Source: Leptonema sp964619535 (GTDB lineage: Bacteria > Spirochaetota > Leptospiria > Leptospirales > Leptonemataceae). From it: a stretch of DNA of 64,000 nt. This document shows, in pieces, positions 1-7,538 of the stretch. The notes beneath the pieces were generated by a model. That model was not told where the DNA came from and made no database searches. It saw nothing but the letters and a program-made list of their open reading frames with translations. Numbering within the stretch: position 1 is the stretch's first letter; every line of letters starts with the position of its first letter. Both the position numbers and the translations under genes were made by a program. Location of the stretch: the NCBI GenBank assembly GCA_964619535.1, contig CAZUEX010000001.1, positions 124,001-188,000 of the forward strand. The letters run 5' to 3'.

Positions 1-614
1 GCGCCGCCTTCGACTGGCTCCACGACGACTACAACGAGATCTATACCAGCGAGGCATACAAGGGCACGGTGATCGGCATGATTGCCGACGAGTTCATCCG
101 GCAGGGCTTTGACCTGAACCGCTTGAAAGAAATGTCCCTCGACGATTTCGACGGTGAAATGAAAGGCCGCGGTTACCCGGAAGGTCTATCAGACCTCGAC
201 GACTACCTCGATCGAAACGGAATCAAGCAATCCTCTCTCTATGCGGCCATGTGGAACCAGGAGCACGGAGGAAAGTGGTTAGCGGTCTACAATGAAAAGG
301 GAGAGCGTGCCGGCCGATCTTATGAAGTCGTCCGGGATATGGTTCGAGACATCATCCAGCAATCCATCGAAGAGGACGTATCGATCGACGAGATCCGGCA
401 GAGACTGATCTACGCCGACAGCGAAGAGGCAAAGCGGATGCTGCGCCGGCCCGATGGCTCTCTCGATGAAGAGGCCTATCAGGAGTTCTTCCTCACGCAC
501 TTGAACCGGGACATGGTCCGCGTTGCCATCACTGAGACGTCCTATGCTTTCAACAACGGAAAGATACTTCGGGCTTTGCATGAGGGCTCAGAGTATCTTC
601 AATTCCAGTGGTAG
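1..614 (+). CDS. MuF-like phage head morphogenesis protein, N-terminal part (5' end outside window)
   Basis: The reading frame is already open at base 3, so the true start lies left of the window. The visible 203 residues are mostly helical and end with AITETSYAFNNGKILRAL, which matches the middle of the Mu gpF/SPP1 gp7 domain (usual form: TE..RAYN.G). In that family this segment is followed by a Cys-rich CPxC...HPxCxC half. Here a TAG stop comes right after FQW, at the point where the family continues. The missing half is found in frame in the gene at 6180-7538. MuF proteins are minor head proteins made next to the portal and packaged with DNA. Family assignment is fairly sure. Whether this truncated product is functional is open. 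Confidence 0.7.
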   Translation, partial: AAFDWLHDDYNEIYTSEAYKGTVIGMIADEFIRQGFDLNRLKEMSLDDFDGEMKGRGYPEGLSDLDDYLDRNGIKQSSLYAAMWNQEHGGKWLAVYNEKGERAGRSYEVVRDMVRDIIQQSIEEDVSIDEIRQRLIYADSEEAKRMLRRPDGSLDEEAYQEFFLTHLNRDMVRVAITETSYAFNNGKILRALHEGSEYLQFQW

Positions 615-710
615 CTGAAATCCAGCAGAAGATGCTCAAGTTACCCTGTCCTTTTTTCGATGATCAGGTAGGCCCCTCCGATCCGCAAAGACAGAAGGGG
701 CGCTCCCGTG

Positions 711-779
711 TTATTTGCCAAGCCTGATAACGATGATCGCAATCGTTATCAGCGCCAGGGCAAGTGTTGACTCGCTCAT
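711..779 (-). CDS. 22-residue hydrophobic peptide, type I toxin-like
   Basis: A 23-codon frame begins with ATG at 779, seven bases after a perfect AAGGAGG ribosome binding site, and ends with TAA. The peptide is MSESTLALAL followed by a run of I/A/V and a basic end (RLGK). It is one membrane-spanning helix with a short cationic tail, as in small type I toxins and holin-like toxins. An 11-bp perfect inverted repeat (724-734 and 742-752, 7-base loop) lies inside the coding sequence and would fold the mRNA. No antisense RNA can be proven from sequence. It may instead be a small membrane peptide with another role. Confidence 0.5.
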   Translation of the reverse strand: MSESTLALALITIAIIVIRLGK

Positions 780-1008
780 TGAAACCTCCTTGTTCCTCAT
801 GATGACAGCACTCAGTGCTTCCGAGAGGACCTGTAAATAATGTCGGAAGAGTCTTGGCCCCTTTGAGTACTTTGCGGACGAGCCGCACGCTTCTTGGTGT
901 ACTCGTCCTGCGCTTCTGAACAAAAACCCTGTCATGAATCTCGGGCTAATACCGTCGTGCTCGGATTTCTGAGCTGCATGGCTTTTCTTCGCATGGTAGG
1001 ATCGAGCC
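780..1008. other. Intergenic leader region with start-codon hairpin
   Basis: No convincing gene lies here apart from the divergent peptide upstream. A perfect 10-bp inverted repeat (CTGCATGGCT at 974-983 and AGCCATGCAG at 1005-1014) overlaps the ATG at 1009. In mRNA it would bury the start codon of the small membrane protein that follows. The region must also hold promoters for the two divergent units, but no consensus boxes stand out. Confidence 0.4.
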
Positions 1009-1173
1009 ATGCAGTCGAAAAAGTACAGCGTGGAGGCTCGCTACCACATGCAGGCCATGAAAGAGCAGCACGAACGCAAGATGAAGCGGCTCGGCGTCGC
1101 CGTCATAGCCTTCTACCTTCTCTGTGTCGCGTTTGTTGCCGGTGCGGCGATCATCGCGGGAGGGAAGCCGTGA
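1009..1173 (+). CDS. 54-residue single-span membrane protein
   Basis: The product has a highly charged N-terminal half (MQSKKYSVEARYHMQAMKEQ and on) and then one transmembrane segment (about residues 30-49: GVAVIAFYLLCVAFVAGAAI), ending GGKP. Its stop overlaps the next gene's GTG start (GTGA), so the two are probably translationally coupled. The start codon sits inside a 10-bp inverted repeat. No family is recognised. Small early membrane proteins of this shape are common in phages, for example superinfection-exclusion or lysis-related ones, but nothing specific supports either role. Confidence 0.5.
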   Translation: MQSKKYSVEARYHMQAMKEQHERKMKRLGVAVIAFYLLCVAFVAGAAIIAGGKP

Positions 1174-1625
1174 GTGTCCTGCCTCAAGGACCTAAGAAGC
1201 GGTACGCTGTTTCGTCGTACTTCGTGAAGGGGAACAAATACACAAATCATCTCAGAATAGTGAGCGCCACAAGCGAAGCCGAAGCAATTGGCCTGTTTTT
1301 GCGGGACGACGTAGTCAGAAAAACAGTAACCGACGGCAGTGTTATGATCGGAAACCCACCGGCATGTGTTGAGGTACCAGAACAGGATATGAGTGATCCT
1401 GCAAGAAACCCATTTCTTTCCGATGAAGAGAAGGCGATCCTGCGGTGCGCTATTCGTTGGTCGGTTCCGTACAGATCCTATGTCGATGCAATACCGGGAA
1501 GCGAGAAGTACAAGTATTGTTTACGCCTGGTGAACAAAGGGTGCTTGGTACGATACAATTGCATAGAAGGGAACAAGAAATTCTTCTTCATTACCCAAGC
1601 CGGCCGCAAGGAGTTGGAACGATGA
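1170..1625 (+). CDS. Hypothetical phage protein, 151 aa
   Basis: A GTG start at 1170 is preceded by GGAGGGAAGCC, a good ribosome binding site, and overlaps the previous stop. This start is preferred over in-frame codons further upstream, which would run across the preceding gene. The N-terminal part is compact and alpha/beta-like (YAVSSYFVKGNKYTNHLRIV). The C-terminal part (about residues 80-151) resembles a winged-helix fold ending in FFFITQAGRKELER, a pattern typical of helix-turn-helix regulators. No family could be assigned. A DNA-binding role is only an inference. Confidence 0.5.
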   Translation: MSVLPQGPKKRYAVSSYFVKGNKYTNHLRIVSATSEAEAIGLFLRDDVVRKTVTDGSVMIGNPPACVEVPEQDMSDPARNPFLSDEEKAILRCAIRWSVPYRSYVDAIPGSEKYKYCLRLVNKGCLVRYNCIEGNKKFFFITQAGRKELER

Positions 1626-1993
1626 GTACCGGCGGTCAATACGGAGAGCCGTGGTTCAAAGCATGCGGGACAGGTGGCGAGGCCCAGGTCCTCAAGTATA
1701 GCTTGGAGCTGGTGACTACTCTGGCGCCCACAAATGGGAAGCACGAAGAGGCCACGAGAATCGTTCAATGCGTCAACGCCTGCGCCGGCATGGAAGATCC
1801 GGAGAAAGAGATCGCGGATCTGCGGGCACAGAATACCTCACTCTTTCGGCTCCTCGCCGACATCCGTGCGGCCGCTGGTGACCCGTCGGGCCGACTCATG
1901 CAGGACGAGCTGGTAGAGCATATCGGAAAGCTTAAAGAAGCTGCACTGATTCGGCACAATATTCCCGGAGACCCCGCTGATAGCGGGGAATGA
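1622..1993 (+). CDS. Hypothetical phage early protein with CVNACAGM motif, 123 aa
   Basis: ATG at 1622 overlaps the previous TGA (ATGA). The protein holds YGEPW near its start and RIVQCVNACAGM-EDPEKEI in the middle, followed by a coiled-coil-like helix. The same motif pair occurs in the gene at 2308-2925, so the two share a module. Similar short segments are frequent in small phage proteins of unknown role. An earlier in-frame ATG at 1445 would overlap the previous gene by 180 bases and is not favoured. Confidence 0.55.
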   Translation: MSTGGQYGEPWFKACGTGGEAQVLKYSLELVTTLAPTNGKHEEATRIVQCVNACAGMEDPEKEIADLRAQNTSLFRLLADIRAAAGDPSGRLMQDELVEHIGKLKEAALIRHNIPGDPADSGE

Positions 1994-2008
1994 ACAAGGG
2001 GGGTTGGT

Positions 2009-2311
2009 ATGAATAACGACTTGGAATTATTGGATCCGAACAACAAGAGAGATTTCCACGAGAGACTGTTCACATTGGCATCCATGTTGCCGGAATGGCC
2101 CTGTCGCCCGCTTGATACTGGCCGAATAAAGGGTTGGTGGGAGCCGCCAACCCACATGAAAGACGATGCGGTGTACGTCGTACTGGATGGGGATTTCATA
2201 GAGCCGATCTTCTTTGATGATCCACGCGTACGCATGGCGGTCCTGGTCGGATTTGACAAGAATGAATACCATAAAGCCAGAGCCTACCTCAAGGAAAAGG
2301 GGGCTCTATGA
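2009..2311 (+). CDS. Hypothetical phage protein, 100 aa
   Basis: It is preceded by AAGGGGGGTTGGT, a strong ribosome binding site. The product is acidic, with two aromatic stretches (IKGWWEPPTHM and AVYVVLDGDFIEPIFFDD). It overlaps the next gene by an ATGA junction. No family is recognised. Co-directional packing with its neighbours places it in a small early operon running from 1009 to 3278. Confidence 0.5.
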   Translation: MNNDLELLDPNNKRDFHERLFTLASMLPEWPCRPLDTGRIKGWWEPPTHMKDDAVYVVLDGDFIEPIFFDDPRVRMAVLVGFDKNEYHKARAYLKEKGAL

Positions 2312-2925
2312 ACCCGCAAAAAGGCGTCTGCTGCCAGTACTGCATCATGTTTGAGAAGTCAGCGTGTCCCATTAAGGAAGCTTCTCCCTGGTCGCGCTGG
2401 GGGGATTGGTGCAGCCAATATGAACGAATCCCCGCTGAGAAGGGAGCGACGACTATTGAAGAAGCATCATCCGGTCGTGCCAAACCTGAAACGACAGCCC
2501 TACCAGTTAAGTACGGTGAGCCCTGGAGAACAATGGCACCCCCGAACGGCGGTGTTTTGCTCAGGATGGGGCAAGACGACCTGACCCTGCAATCCGTGCA
2601 GATCTTCCCGAAAGAGAAGGGCGAACGTATCAAGGAGTGCGTCAACGCGTGTGCGGGCATGGACGAGCCCGAGAAGGAAATCCGAGAACTAAAGGAAGGC
2701 CCCAACAAGTGCTATCTGACGATCTGTGAAAAGATAGGCGAAGTCCAAGGCGTTCAGCACGACCTTGAGGCGGAGAGGCATCCGAACGCAGCATATTGGC
2801 ATGGATATGAAGCAGGCCTGAAGTGCGCCTTATCGTTCCTCTTAGCCGAATTAGCGCACGTTCGCGAATGGCTCCATCCATCGCCAGAGGTCCCTGAGCC
2901 TGCCGACGAGGGCGCGCAGCAGTGA
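2308..2925 (+). CDS. Cys-containing hypothetical phage protein with CVNACAGM motif, 205 aa
   Basis: The N-terminus has a Cys-rich block (CCQYCIMF...CPIK...WCSQY) that could bind a metal. The middle repeats the YGEPW and RIKECVNACAGM-DEPEKEI module of the 1622-1993 product. The C-terminal part is helical (YWHGYEAGLKCALSFLLAEL). Its TGA overlaps the GTG of the HNH gene (GTGA), implying coupled translation. Function is unknown. The repeated module suggests an old duplication or a shared domain. Confidence 0.5.
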   Translation: MNPQKGVCCQYCIMFEKSACPIKEASPWSRWGDWCSQYERIPAEKGATTIEEASSGRAKPETTALPVKYGEPWRTMAPPNGGVLLRMGQDDLTLQSVQIFPKEKGERIKECVNACAGMDEPEKEIRELKEGPNKCYLTICEKIGEVQGVQHDLEAERHPNAAYWHGYEAGLKCALSFLLAELAHVREWLHPSPEVPEPADEGAQQ

Positions 2926-3278
2926 CAAAGCGGGACCGAATCAAGGCCAAGTTCGGCGGCCGCTGTGCTTATTGCGGGAAGGAACTCGGCCATAGCTTCG
3001 ACATCGATCACGTGAAGCCGGTCTGGCGAGGCGTTATGCCTGAAGAATATCAGGACCACTCAGAGGATAATCTCTTTCCTGCGTGCTGCCGCTGCAACCG
3101 GAGGAAGAGCGTACTCAGTCTCGAAGAGTTTCGTTCTGAGCTGGCGAAACAGGTCGAGAGGGTGAGGAGAGATTCGCCTGGCTTCAGGCTCGCCGAGGAC
3201 TTCGGGCTCGTTCGATTAACGGGGGCGCCGGTTCGGTTCTGGTTCGAAAAGTATCGGAGCCACGAAGTGGTGTCATGA
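2922..3278 (+). CDS. HNH endonuclease family protein, 118 aa
   Basis: The HNH beta-beta-alpha metal fold is visible: CAYCGKEL (about residues 15-22), FDIDHVKPV (28-36), then NLFPACCRCNRRKS (49-62). This gives the two CxxC zinc pairs and the catalytic DH and N residues. Such proteins cut DNA. In phages they act as homing nucleases or in packaging and recombination. The start is GTG, overlapping the previous stop. Its position inside a segment that separates two halves of a head gene makes a homing or mobility role conceivable but unproven. Confidence 0.8.
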   Translation: MTKRDRIKAKFGGRCAYCGKELGHSFDIDHVKPVWRGVMPEEYQDHSEDNLFPACCRCNRRKSVLSLEEFRSELAKQVERVRRDSPGFRLAEDFGLVRLTGAPVRFWFEKYRSHEVVS

Positions 3279-3501
3279 TCCTCTTCTTCCAGCTCGACGC
3301 TGCCAGCCGTTCCCAGCAAAGCCCCTGACCAAGCAGAACCGACTGGGAACAGACGTATTGACCTTGGCAAACGGCGCCCGTTTATCGTTTCTTTCTGGCA
3401 TACCCCCACGGAGGACTTTGGGCTTAGCCGCTTCAATGTCAGAGGTGTGCCCGTCATTTGTTTGTTTTTTATGCGTTCGCGGGAAAAAAAACGGAAAATG
3501 A
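3279..3501. other. Intergenic region before the regulator cassette
   Basis: No supported gene is seen. An 8-bp inverted repeat, GTTCCCAG (3309-3316) and CTGGGAAC (3343-3350), lies just after the HNH gene and could be a weak transcript-end hairpin, but no T-tract follows it. An A-rich stretch precedes the promoter of the XRE regulator. Confidence 0.3.
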
Positions 3502-3532
3502 TTGACGAGAGTTGTTAGATAGATTATCTAAC
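3502..3532 (+). promoter_or_regulatory. Promoter and palindromic operator of the XRE regulator
   Basis: A -35-like TTGACG at 3502-3507 is followed after 17 bases by TATCTA at 3525-3530 as a -10-like box. The -10 lies in the right arm of a perfect palindrome, GTTAGATA-gat-TATCTAAC (3514-3532). This arrangement is typical of an autoregulatory operator that blocks RNA polymerase when the downstream repressor binds. Repressor identity is inferred from adjacency. Confidence 0.6.
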
Positions 3533-3572
3533 TAAGAAGAAAGAGAACACAGAGGATGGGTAAGGAGAAAAT

Positions 3573-3932
3573 ATGAGCTCTGCAACTTCCAGTTTTGGCG
3601 CGTTTGTTCGCCGGGCACGTGAAGCGAAAGGCCTTCGTATGAAGGATCTCGCAAGGGAGCTTGATTGTACTGTGGTGTACCTGAGTGAAATCGAGCTGAG
3701 CAGGAAGGCACCGCCTTCACATGAGAAAATCTCGAAAATAGCGGAGGTCCTTGGGATTGACACAAAGTTTCTCCAGGGGTTAGCAGCGGCATCCAAACCG
3801 CGGTTGGAGCTGGAGCTTGAGAGTATGCCGGCCAGGTACCAACAGTTTGCTATGGCATTAGCGCGGTCTTGGAATAACCTTTCTGAAGACCAGATGAAGA
3901 GAATCATCGAGACTCTGGAGGAGCATGAATGA
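3573..3932 (+). CDS. XRE-family HTH transcriptional regulator, 119 aa
   Basis: The N-terminal HTH_3 domain (about residues 8-65) reads FGAFVRRAREAKGLRMKDLA with recognition-helix region CTVVYLSEIELSRKAPP. A helical C-terminal part follows. It is translated just ahead of an ImmA/IrrE peptidase gene (4-base ATGA overlap), the standard regulator-protease pair in which the peptidase cleaves or inactivates the repressor on a signal. The palindrome at 3514-3532 is the likely binding site. It could serve as lysogeny repressor or as the regulator of a resident cargo cassette. Confidence 0.85.
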   Translation: MSSATSSFGAFVRRAREAKGLRMKDLARELDCTVVYLSEIELSRKAPPSHEKISKIAEVLGIDTKFLQGLAAASKPRLELELESMPARYQQFAMALARSWNNLSEDQMKRIIETLEEHE

Positions 3933-4525
3933 GAGGAATAACGATTCCAAAAGTAAGGGGGCGATCGGGGAACAATATTGAGCACGTGGCTGTACTGCTA
4001 CTGAATCAATTCTCCCCGAGAAGCCTACAGAACATTGAACCCATTGATCTTATCGACCTCTTCGAAGGCAGAGCGTTAAGGTCAATGGGATTCGAATATG
4101 GGGTAGAGGATTTGCCACCAGGAATGGATGGGAAAACGGATTTCGCAGAGCGGAGGTGTGTTGTCTCCGCTGAAACCTATGATGGGGCAGATCTTGACGG
4201 TCGAAGCAGATTCACGATAGGTCATGAAATCGGTCATGTTTGTCTCCATCGAAAGGAGCTGATCGGGATATTGGAGGAGCAACGTAGGCCAGCCACGTTT
4301 TTCCGAAAGGATATTCCCGCCTATCTTGATCCAGAATGGCAGGCGAACCGATTTTCTGGAGCCCTTCTGATGCCTCTGCACCACATGATCAAGCTATTAA
4401 AAGATGGGGCAGATGAACGTGATGTAATGAGCCTCTTTCGAGTGTCATTTCAGGCTGCCGAAATTCGGATTCGTGAGGTAAAAAAAACCCGGCCATCAGA
4501 GGACTTATTTATGCATAAGTCGTGA
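3929..4525 (+). CDS. ImmA/IrrE family metallopeptidase, 198 aa
   Basis: The zinc-peptidase motif HEIGHVCLH (about residues 98-106) and a downstream helix with WQANRFSGALLMP match the ImmA/IrrE (DUF955) domain, where the conserved E of the helix completes the metal site. Family members cut XRE repressors. It overlaps the regulator gene by four bases, so the two are an operon. The C-terminal part (FRVSFQAAEIRIREV) is also typical of this family. Confidence 0.85.
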   Translation: MRGITIPKVRGRSGNNIEHVAVLLLNQFSPRSLQNIEPIDLIDLFEGRALRSMGFEYGVEDLPPGMDGKTDFAERRCVVSAETYDGADLDGRSRFTIGHEIGHVCLHRKELIGILEEQRRPATFFRKDIPAYLDPEWQANRFSGALLMPLHHMIKLLKDGADERDVMSLFRVSFQAAEIRIREVKKTRPSEDLFMHKS

Positions 4526-4641
4526 GGGGCGGGGGTAAGACCGTTGGCGGTCTAATAAAATTTCCTAAGATTACAGAAACCAAAACCGCCAGAAGTGTCA
4601 AGCCCTTAACCCCTCCAAAATCTAAAACTTGGAGGCACAAG

Positions 4642-4842
4642 ATGCCCAATATATTAGTGTTTTGCAAGAGCTATTACAATCGTAAGGCCGGCAAACGTTT
4701 ATATGCTTCAAGCTACGGTAAAGAAGCATTCTGTTTCAGGGTTCCTGAAGAGAAATTTGATCCAAAGCGCTGCAAGGGAGCCACCTATCGGCCTGAAGAC
4801 TCAGAAGGTGGACCCAATGATGAAGAGGACTCTTCGAAATGA
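4642..4842 (+). CDS. Hypothetical small basic protein, 66 aa
   Basis: The ATG at 4642 follows TTGGAGGCACAAG, a near-perfect ribosome binding site, and is preferred to the in-frame GTG at 4522, which has none. The product begins MPNILVFCKSYYNRKAGKRL and ends in a charged acidic tail (GGPNDEEDSSK). It belongs to the same operon as the XRE/ImmA genes by spacing. No family is recognised. Confidence 0.5.
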   Translation: MPNILVFCKSYYNRKAGKRLYASSYGKEAFCFRVPEEKFDPKRCKGATYRPEDSEGGPNDEEDSSK

Positions 4843-5057
4843 GTGCCTTTGATGTGGAAGTAACGGGTGAACTCGAACCGCGCGTCGTGTATCCATCAAT
4901 GGGAACAGAGGCTGCGATGACGTTGACCATGACCACAGATGGTGATCCATCGTTGAGAATAGCTGGTCATTGGTTCGCAGATGATCCGGACTTTCCTAAG
5001 CGTCTCGTAATCTTTGGTATGTGCCTGCTGTTGTGGCACGTCTTGAAGCCGAGATAA
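4839..5057 (+). CDS. Hypothetical protein with C-terminal hydrophobic segment, 72 aa
   Basis: It overlaps the preceding gene by ATGA. The N-terminal two thirds are acidic and Thr-rich. The end (RLVIFGMCLLLWHVLKPR) is hydrophobic with basic flanks and may anchor in the membrane. No family is recognised. Its place between the ImmA/IrrE gene and DUF2971 gene suggests it belongs to that cassette. Confidence 0.45.
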   Translation: MSAFDVEVTGELEPRVVYPSMGTEAAMTLTMTTDGDPSLRIAGHWFADDPDFPKRLVIFGMCLLLWHVLKPR

Positions 5058-5195
5058 AACCGTTGCCATGCGGGCGTGATTGCCGCCCGCATGGCATTTT
5101 CGGGAGCAATGCTCTACCCTCGGGGGGCGGTTCACGAATTTGGCGCCCATAGGAGCAATGACCATGCCTGCGAGGTTAGGGACGCGCAAGGCTTT

Positions 5196-6104
5196 ATGAA
5201 CTCCAATTCATTAGACGTGAAGAAAACGATCCTTGATCCTGTTAGAGAAGCGCGGAGCGAGTGGTTCAGGCGGCCGGATACGCTCTTCCATTATACCACT
5301 GCCACCGGGTTAGAGGGGATATTCGAGGACCGGGCAATCCGATGCACGCGGACCGATTTCCTTAACGACTCATCGGAGATGCAGCATGGGATTGATTTGT
5401 TTCTCGAAAGCGTCTGGAGACACAAAGGGGGAGCCCTATTCATGGCCTTTCAGCGGCATTGCGAGCTTTTCGATTGGGAGGATCTTGCCATCCGCCATCC
5501 GGTCTTTGTATCCTGCTTTTGTAGCGAAAGCGACAACCTCGATATGTGGAGGGGATACGGGAATGCGGCGCCAGCCTACAGTATGGAGTTCGGGGTTTGG
5601 CCAATCCTCTTCAACACATTTGGAGAGGCCGAGCTGCTGCCGGTGGTATATGAGAAAAAACGACAAGTGGACTTTCTCAATGCCGTCGTCCAAGAAATTG
5701 TCAAACAGCTCTCCTCGCCATTTTTTTCTCAGTATGCGGCCGCCAACGGCAACGGTGTGCTGTTCAATGAGATCCTCGCAAGCTTATGGCTGGTTTTCCC
5801 GATCCTCAAGAATGACGGGTTTCGCTCAGAGCGAGAATGCAGGTTTGTGGTCCGCCAGGACCTGCAATCCGCGGATTCCAAGCCCGTTAAGACGTGCATC
5901 AGGAGGAATTGCTTCATTCCCTATGTTGAATTAGAATTCACCAAGAACAGGATTGGGGGGCGTGACAATATGCCCGTCCGGTCTATTACTATAGGTCCCT
6001 GTGCCGACCTTGCCTTGGCCGAGCGTGGACTGATGGCTTTCTTGCGTGAGCACAAACTCAGCGACATTGAGGTGCGGAGGTCAGACTTGCCCTTTCGTGG
6101 CTAA
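5196..6104 (+). CDS. DUF2971 domain protein, 302 aa
   Basis: Typical DUF2971 features are present: LFHYTTATGLEGIF near the start, then TRTDFLNDSSEMQHG, FVSCFCSESDNLDMWRGYG in the middle and ERECRFVV late. The family occurs widely in phage and defence-type cargo and has no settled biochemical role. The chosen ATG (5196) removes a low-complexity upstream extension. It is the last gene of the insert-like block 3573-6104. Confidence 0.75.
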   Translation: MNSNSLDVKKTILDPVREARSEWFRRPDTLFHYTTATGLEGIFEDRAIRCTRTDFLNDSSEMQHGIDLFLESVWRHKGGALFMAFQRHCELFDWEDLAIRHPVFVSCFCSESDNLDMWRGYGNAAPAYSMEFGVWPILFNTFGEAELLPVVYEKKRQVDFLNAVVQEIVKQLSSPFFSQYAAANGNGVLFNEILASLWLVFPILKNDGFRSERECRFVVRQDLQSADSKPVKTCIRRNCFIPYVELEFTKNRIGGRDNMPVRSITIGPCADLALAERGLMAFLREHKLSDIEVRRSDLPFRG

Positions 6105-6179
6105 CTTCCCCGCTTGAAAGAGCTTCGATGGACTTACGGCTGCCCTTCTCCGATAGACCGATAGCATCGAAGATACCGT

Positions 6180-7538
6180 ATGCCCTCCATCCATGCGGAG
6201 CAGCTCAGTCGTCTCAGAGCAATCATCAAGGCGGAAGTAGAGAAACCGGGAAGCCGGGGCGGGGTTGTCGTAGGAACATGGCCATCAGGCCGACCGAAGT
6301 ACCTATCAGAACTGAAAGAGTCGCATCAGAAGATCTTCCGCGAAGTCCTGCAGGATCCGCAGCGCATTTTGTCGCGGATGGAACGACAGGCCGAGCCCGA
6401 GCGCGTATTACCTCTGACGGACGAAACGTGGGAATCAGAATTCGGACAGGGGCCAACCGAGACACCGATCGGTCCTGTGTACATGGGCGAGAATCAGAGA
6501 GTGAAGCTGGAGACGCGGGACAGCGGAAAGCGAGCCCGGTTCTTCGGTTGCGTCCGCCCGACATTGGAGCGCCCAGACCTGATTATCGAGATGCCGGATC
6601 AGGGAAACATCGACGACCGTCCGCACAAGCTCGGATTCGTAAAGGCCTTCAAGGGGAAAGATAAGACGCGGTTCTTCCTATCGGTCACGGTCGACAAAGA
6701 GGGAAAGGAAGTTCATATTTCGTTTGGTCCGAGACGAACGACTCAGATCGAGAAAGACCTGACCGAAGGGCAAGTAGTTTACTTAAAAGGGCGGAAGAGG
6801 GGGGCCACTAAGATGCTTGGCGCACCGGGCTTAGGTCCTGCCGAACCAGACGATGCACAGAGTGGCCACAATCGCGGCAGCTACCCTCACGATCAGAATA
6901 GAGCATCAGACGACAATAGTCAATCAGAAAAACGGAAATCGTACATTCGCCTGCCTATCATCGGCATGACCGTGCAAAAGGCCAAAGGCCTGTCTCAGCG
7001 GCGCTGCCCATTCTGCCAGGGTTGGAAGGGGACGGTGGTACGCGTGTTCGAGTCGTATGATGACTTTGCCTCCTCGCCGTATTATGGCGGTGGTGATCTC
7101 GTTATCAATGACCCCCATGCAACGCGAGCGGTCTGGCCCGGAAAGGATAACGTCGGCCGGCCGGCGGATGATTGGTGGATCTGCATACCAGTGCATCCTT
7201 ATTGCGGATGCCACTGGCAACCATGGAGCCCGCCGGCAGAAGAGGATGAAGATGATCCTTTTGCAAGATGGGCGGCCCAGGAACGGGACGAATCATTTCG
7301 AGAAGCACGCAGAGAAGCCAACCGAAGGGCCTACGAGGAAGCGAATCCAGAACGCTTCAAAAGCGCTGCCGTTACGCACGGCCAACAACTCGCCCTGCTC
7401 AAAGAGGCGATCCGGGGCCCGGCCTTTCGGAAATCCACGACAGACGTAACAGGCGTCTTTCATCATCACACCTGCGCACATGAGGAAGAGACCGAATCAT
7501 GGACGCGCTCATATCTACGAAGTCGGAGGACAGCATGA
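6180..7538 (+). CDS. PBECR-like nuclease domain fused to C-terminal half of a MuF domain, 452 aa
   Basis: Residues about 75-200 look like a PBECR (phage Barnase-EndoU-colicin-RelE-like) nuclease: strands IGPVYMGENQRVKLE, GCVRPTLERPDLIIEMP, FVKAFKGKDKTRFFLSVTVD and a late HISFGPRRT. After a polar linker the protein has RRCPFCQGWKG (about 273-283) and HPYCGCHW (about 338-345), the Cys half of the Mu gpF domain whose front half is at 1-614. A charged helical tail follows. MuF proteins often carry toxins, but those usually follow the MuF domain. Here the nuclease comes first. It overlaps the next gene by ATGA, as in a head operon. The start has a weak ribosome site. Confidence 0.65.
   Translation: MPSIHAEQLSRLRAIIKAEVEKPGSRGGVVVGTWPSGRPKYLSELKESHQKIFREVLQDPQRILSRMERQAEPERVLPLTDETWESEFGQGPTETPIGPVYMGENQRVKLETRDSGKRARFFGCVRPTLERPDLIIEMPDQGNIDDRPHKLGFVKAFKGKDKTRFFLSVTVDKEGKEVHISFGPRRTTQIEKDLTEGQVVYLKGRKRGATKMLGAPGLGPAEPDDAQSGHNRGSYPHDQNRASDDNSQSEKRKSYIRLPIIGMTVQKAKGLSQRRCPFCQGWKGTVVRVFESYDDFASSPYYGGGDLVINDPHATRAVWPGKDNVGRPADDWWICIPVHPYCGCHWQPWSPPAEEDEDDPFARWAAQERDESFREARREANRRAYEEANPERFKSAAVTHGQQLALLKEAIRGPAFRKSTTDVTGVFHHHTCAHEEETESWTRSYLRSRRTA

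Noticed and set aside
615..7003. Group I intron or intein as the cause of the split MuF gene
   Set aside because: The first half ends with a stop and no intein N-terminal residues follow. The second half is fused to a nuclease domain. No intron core could be recognised by eye. Insertion or fission is simpler.
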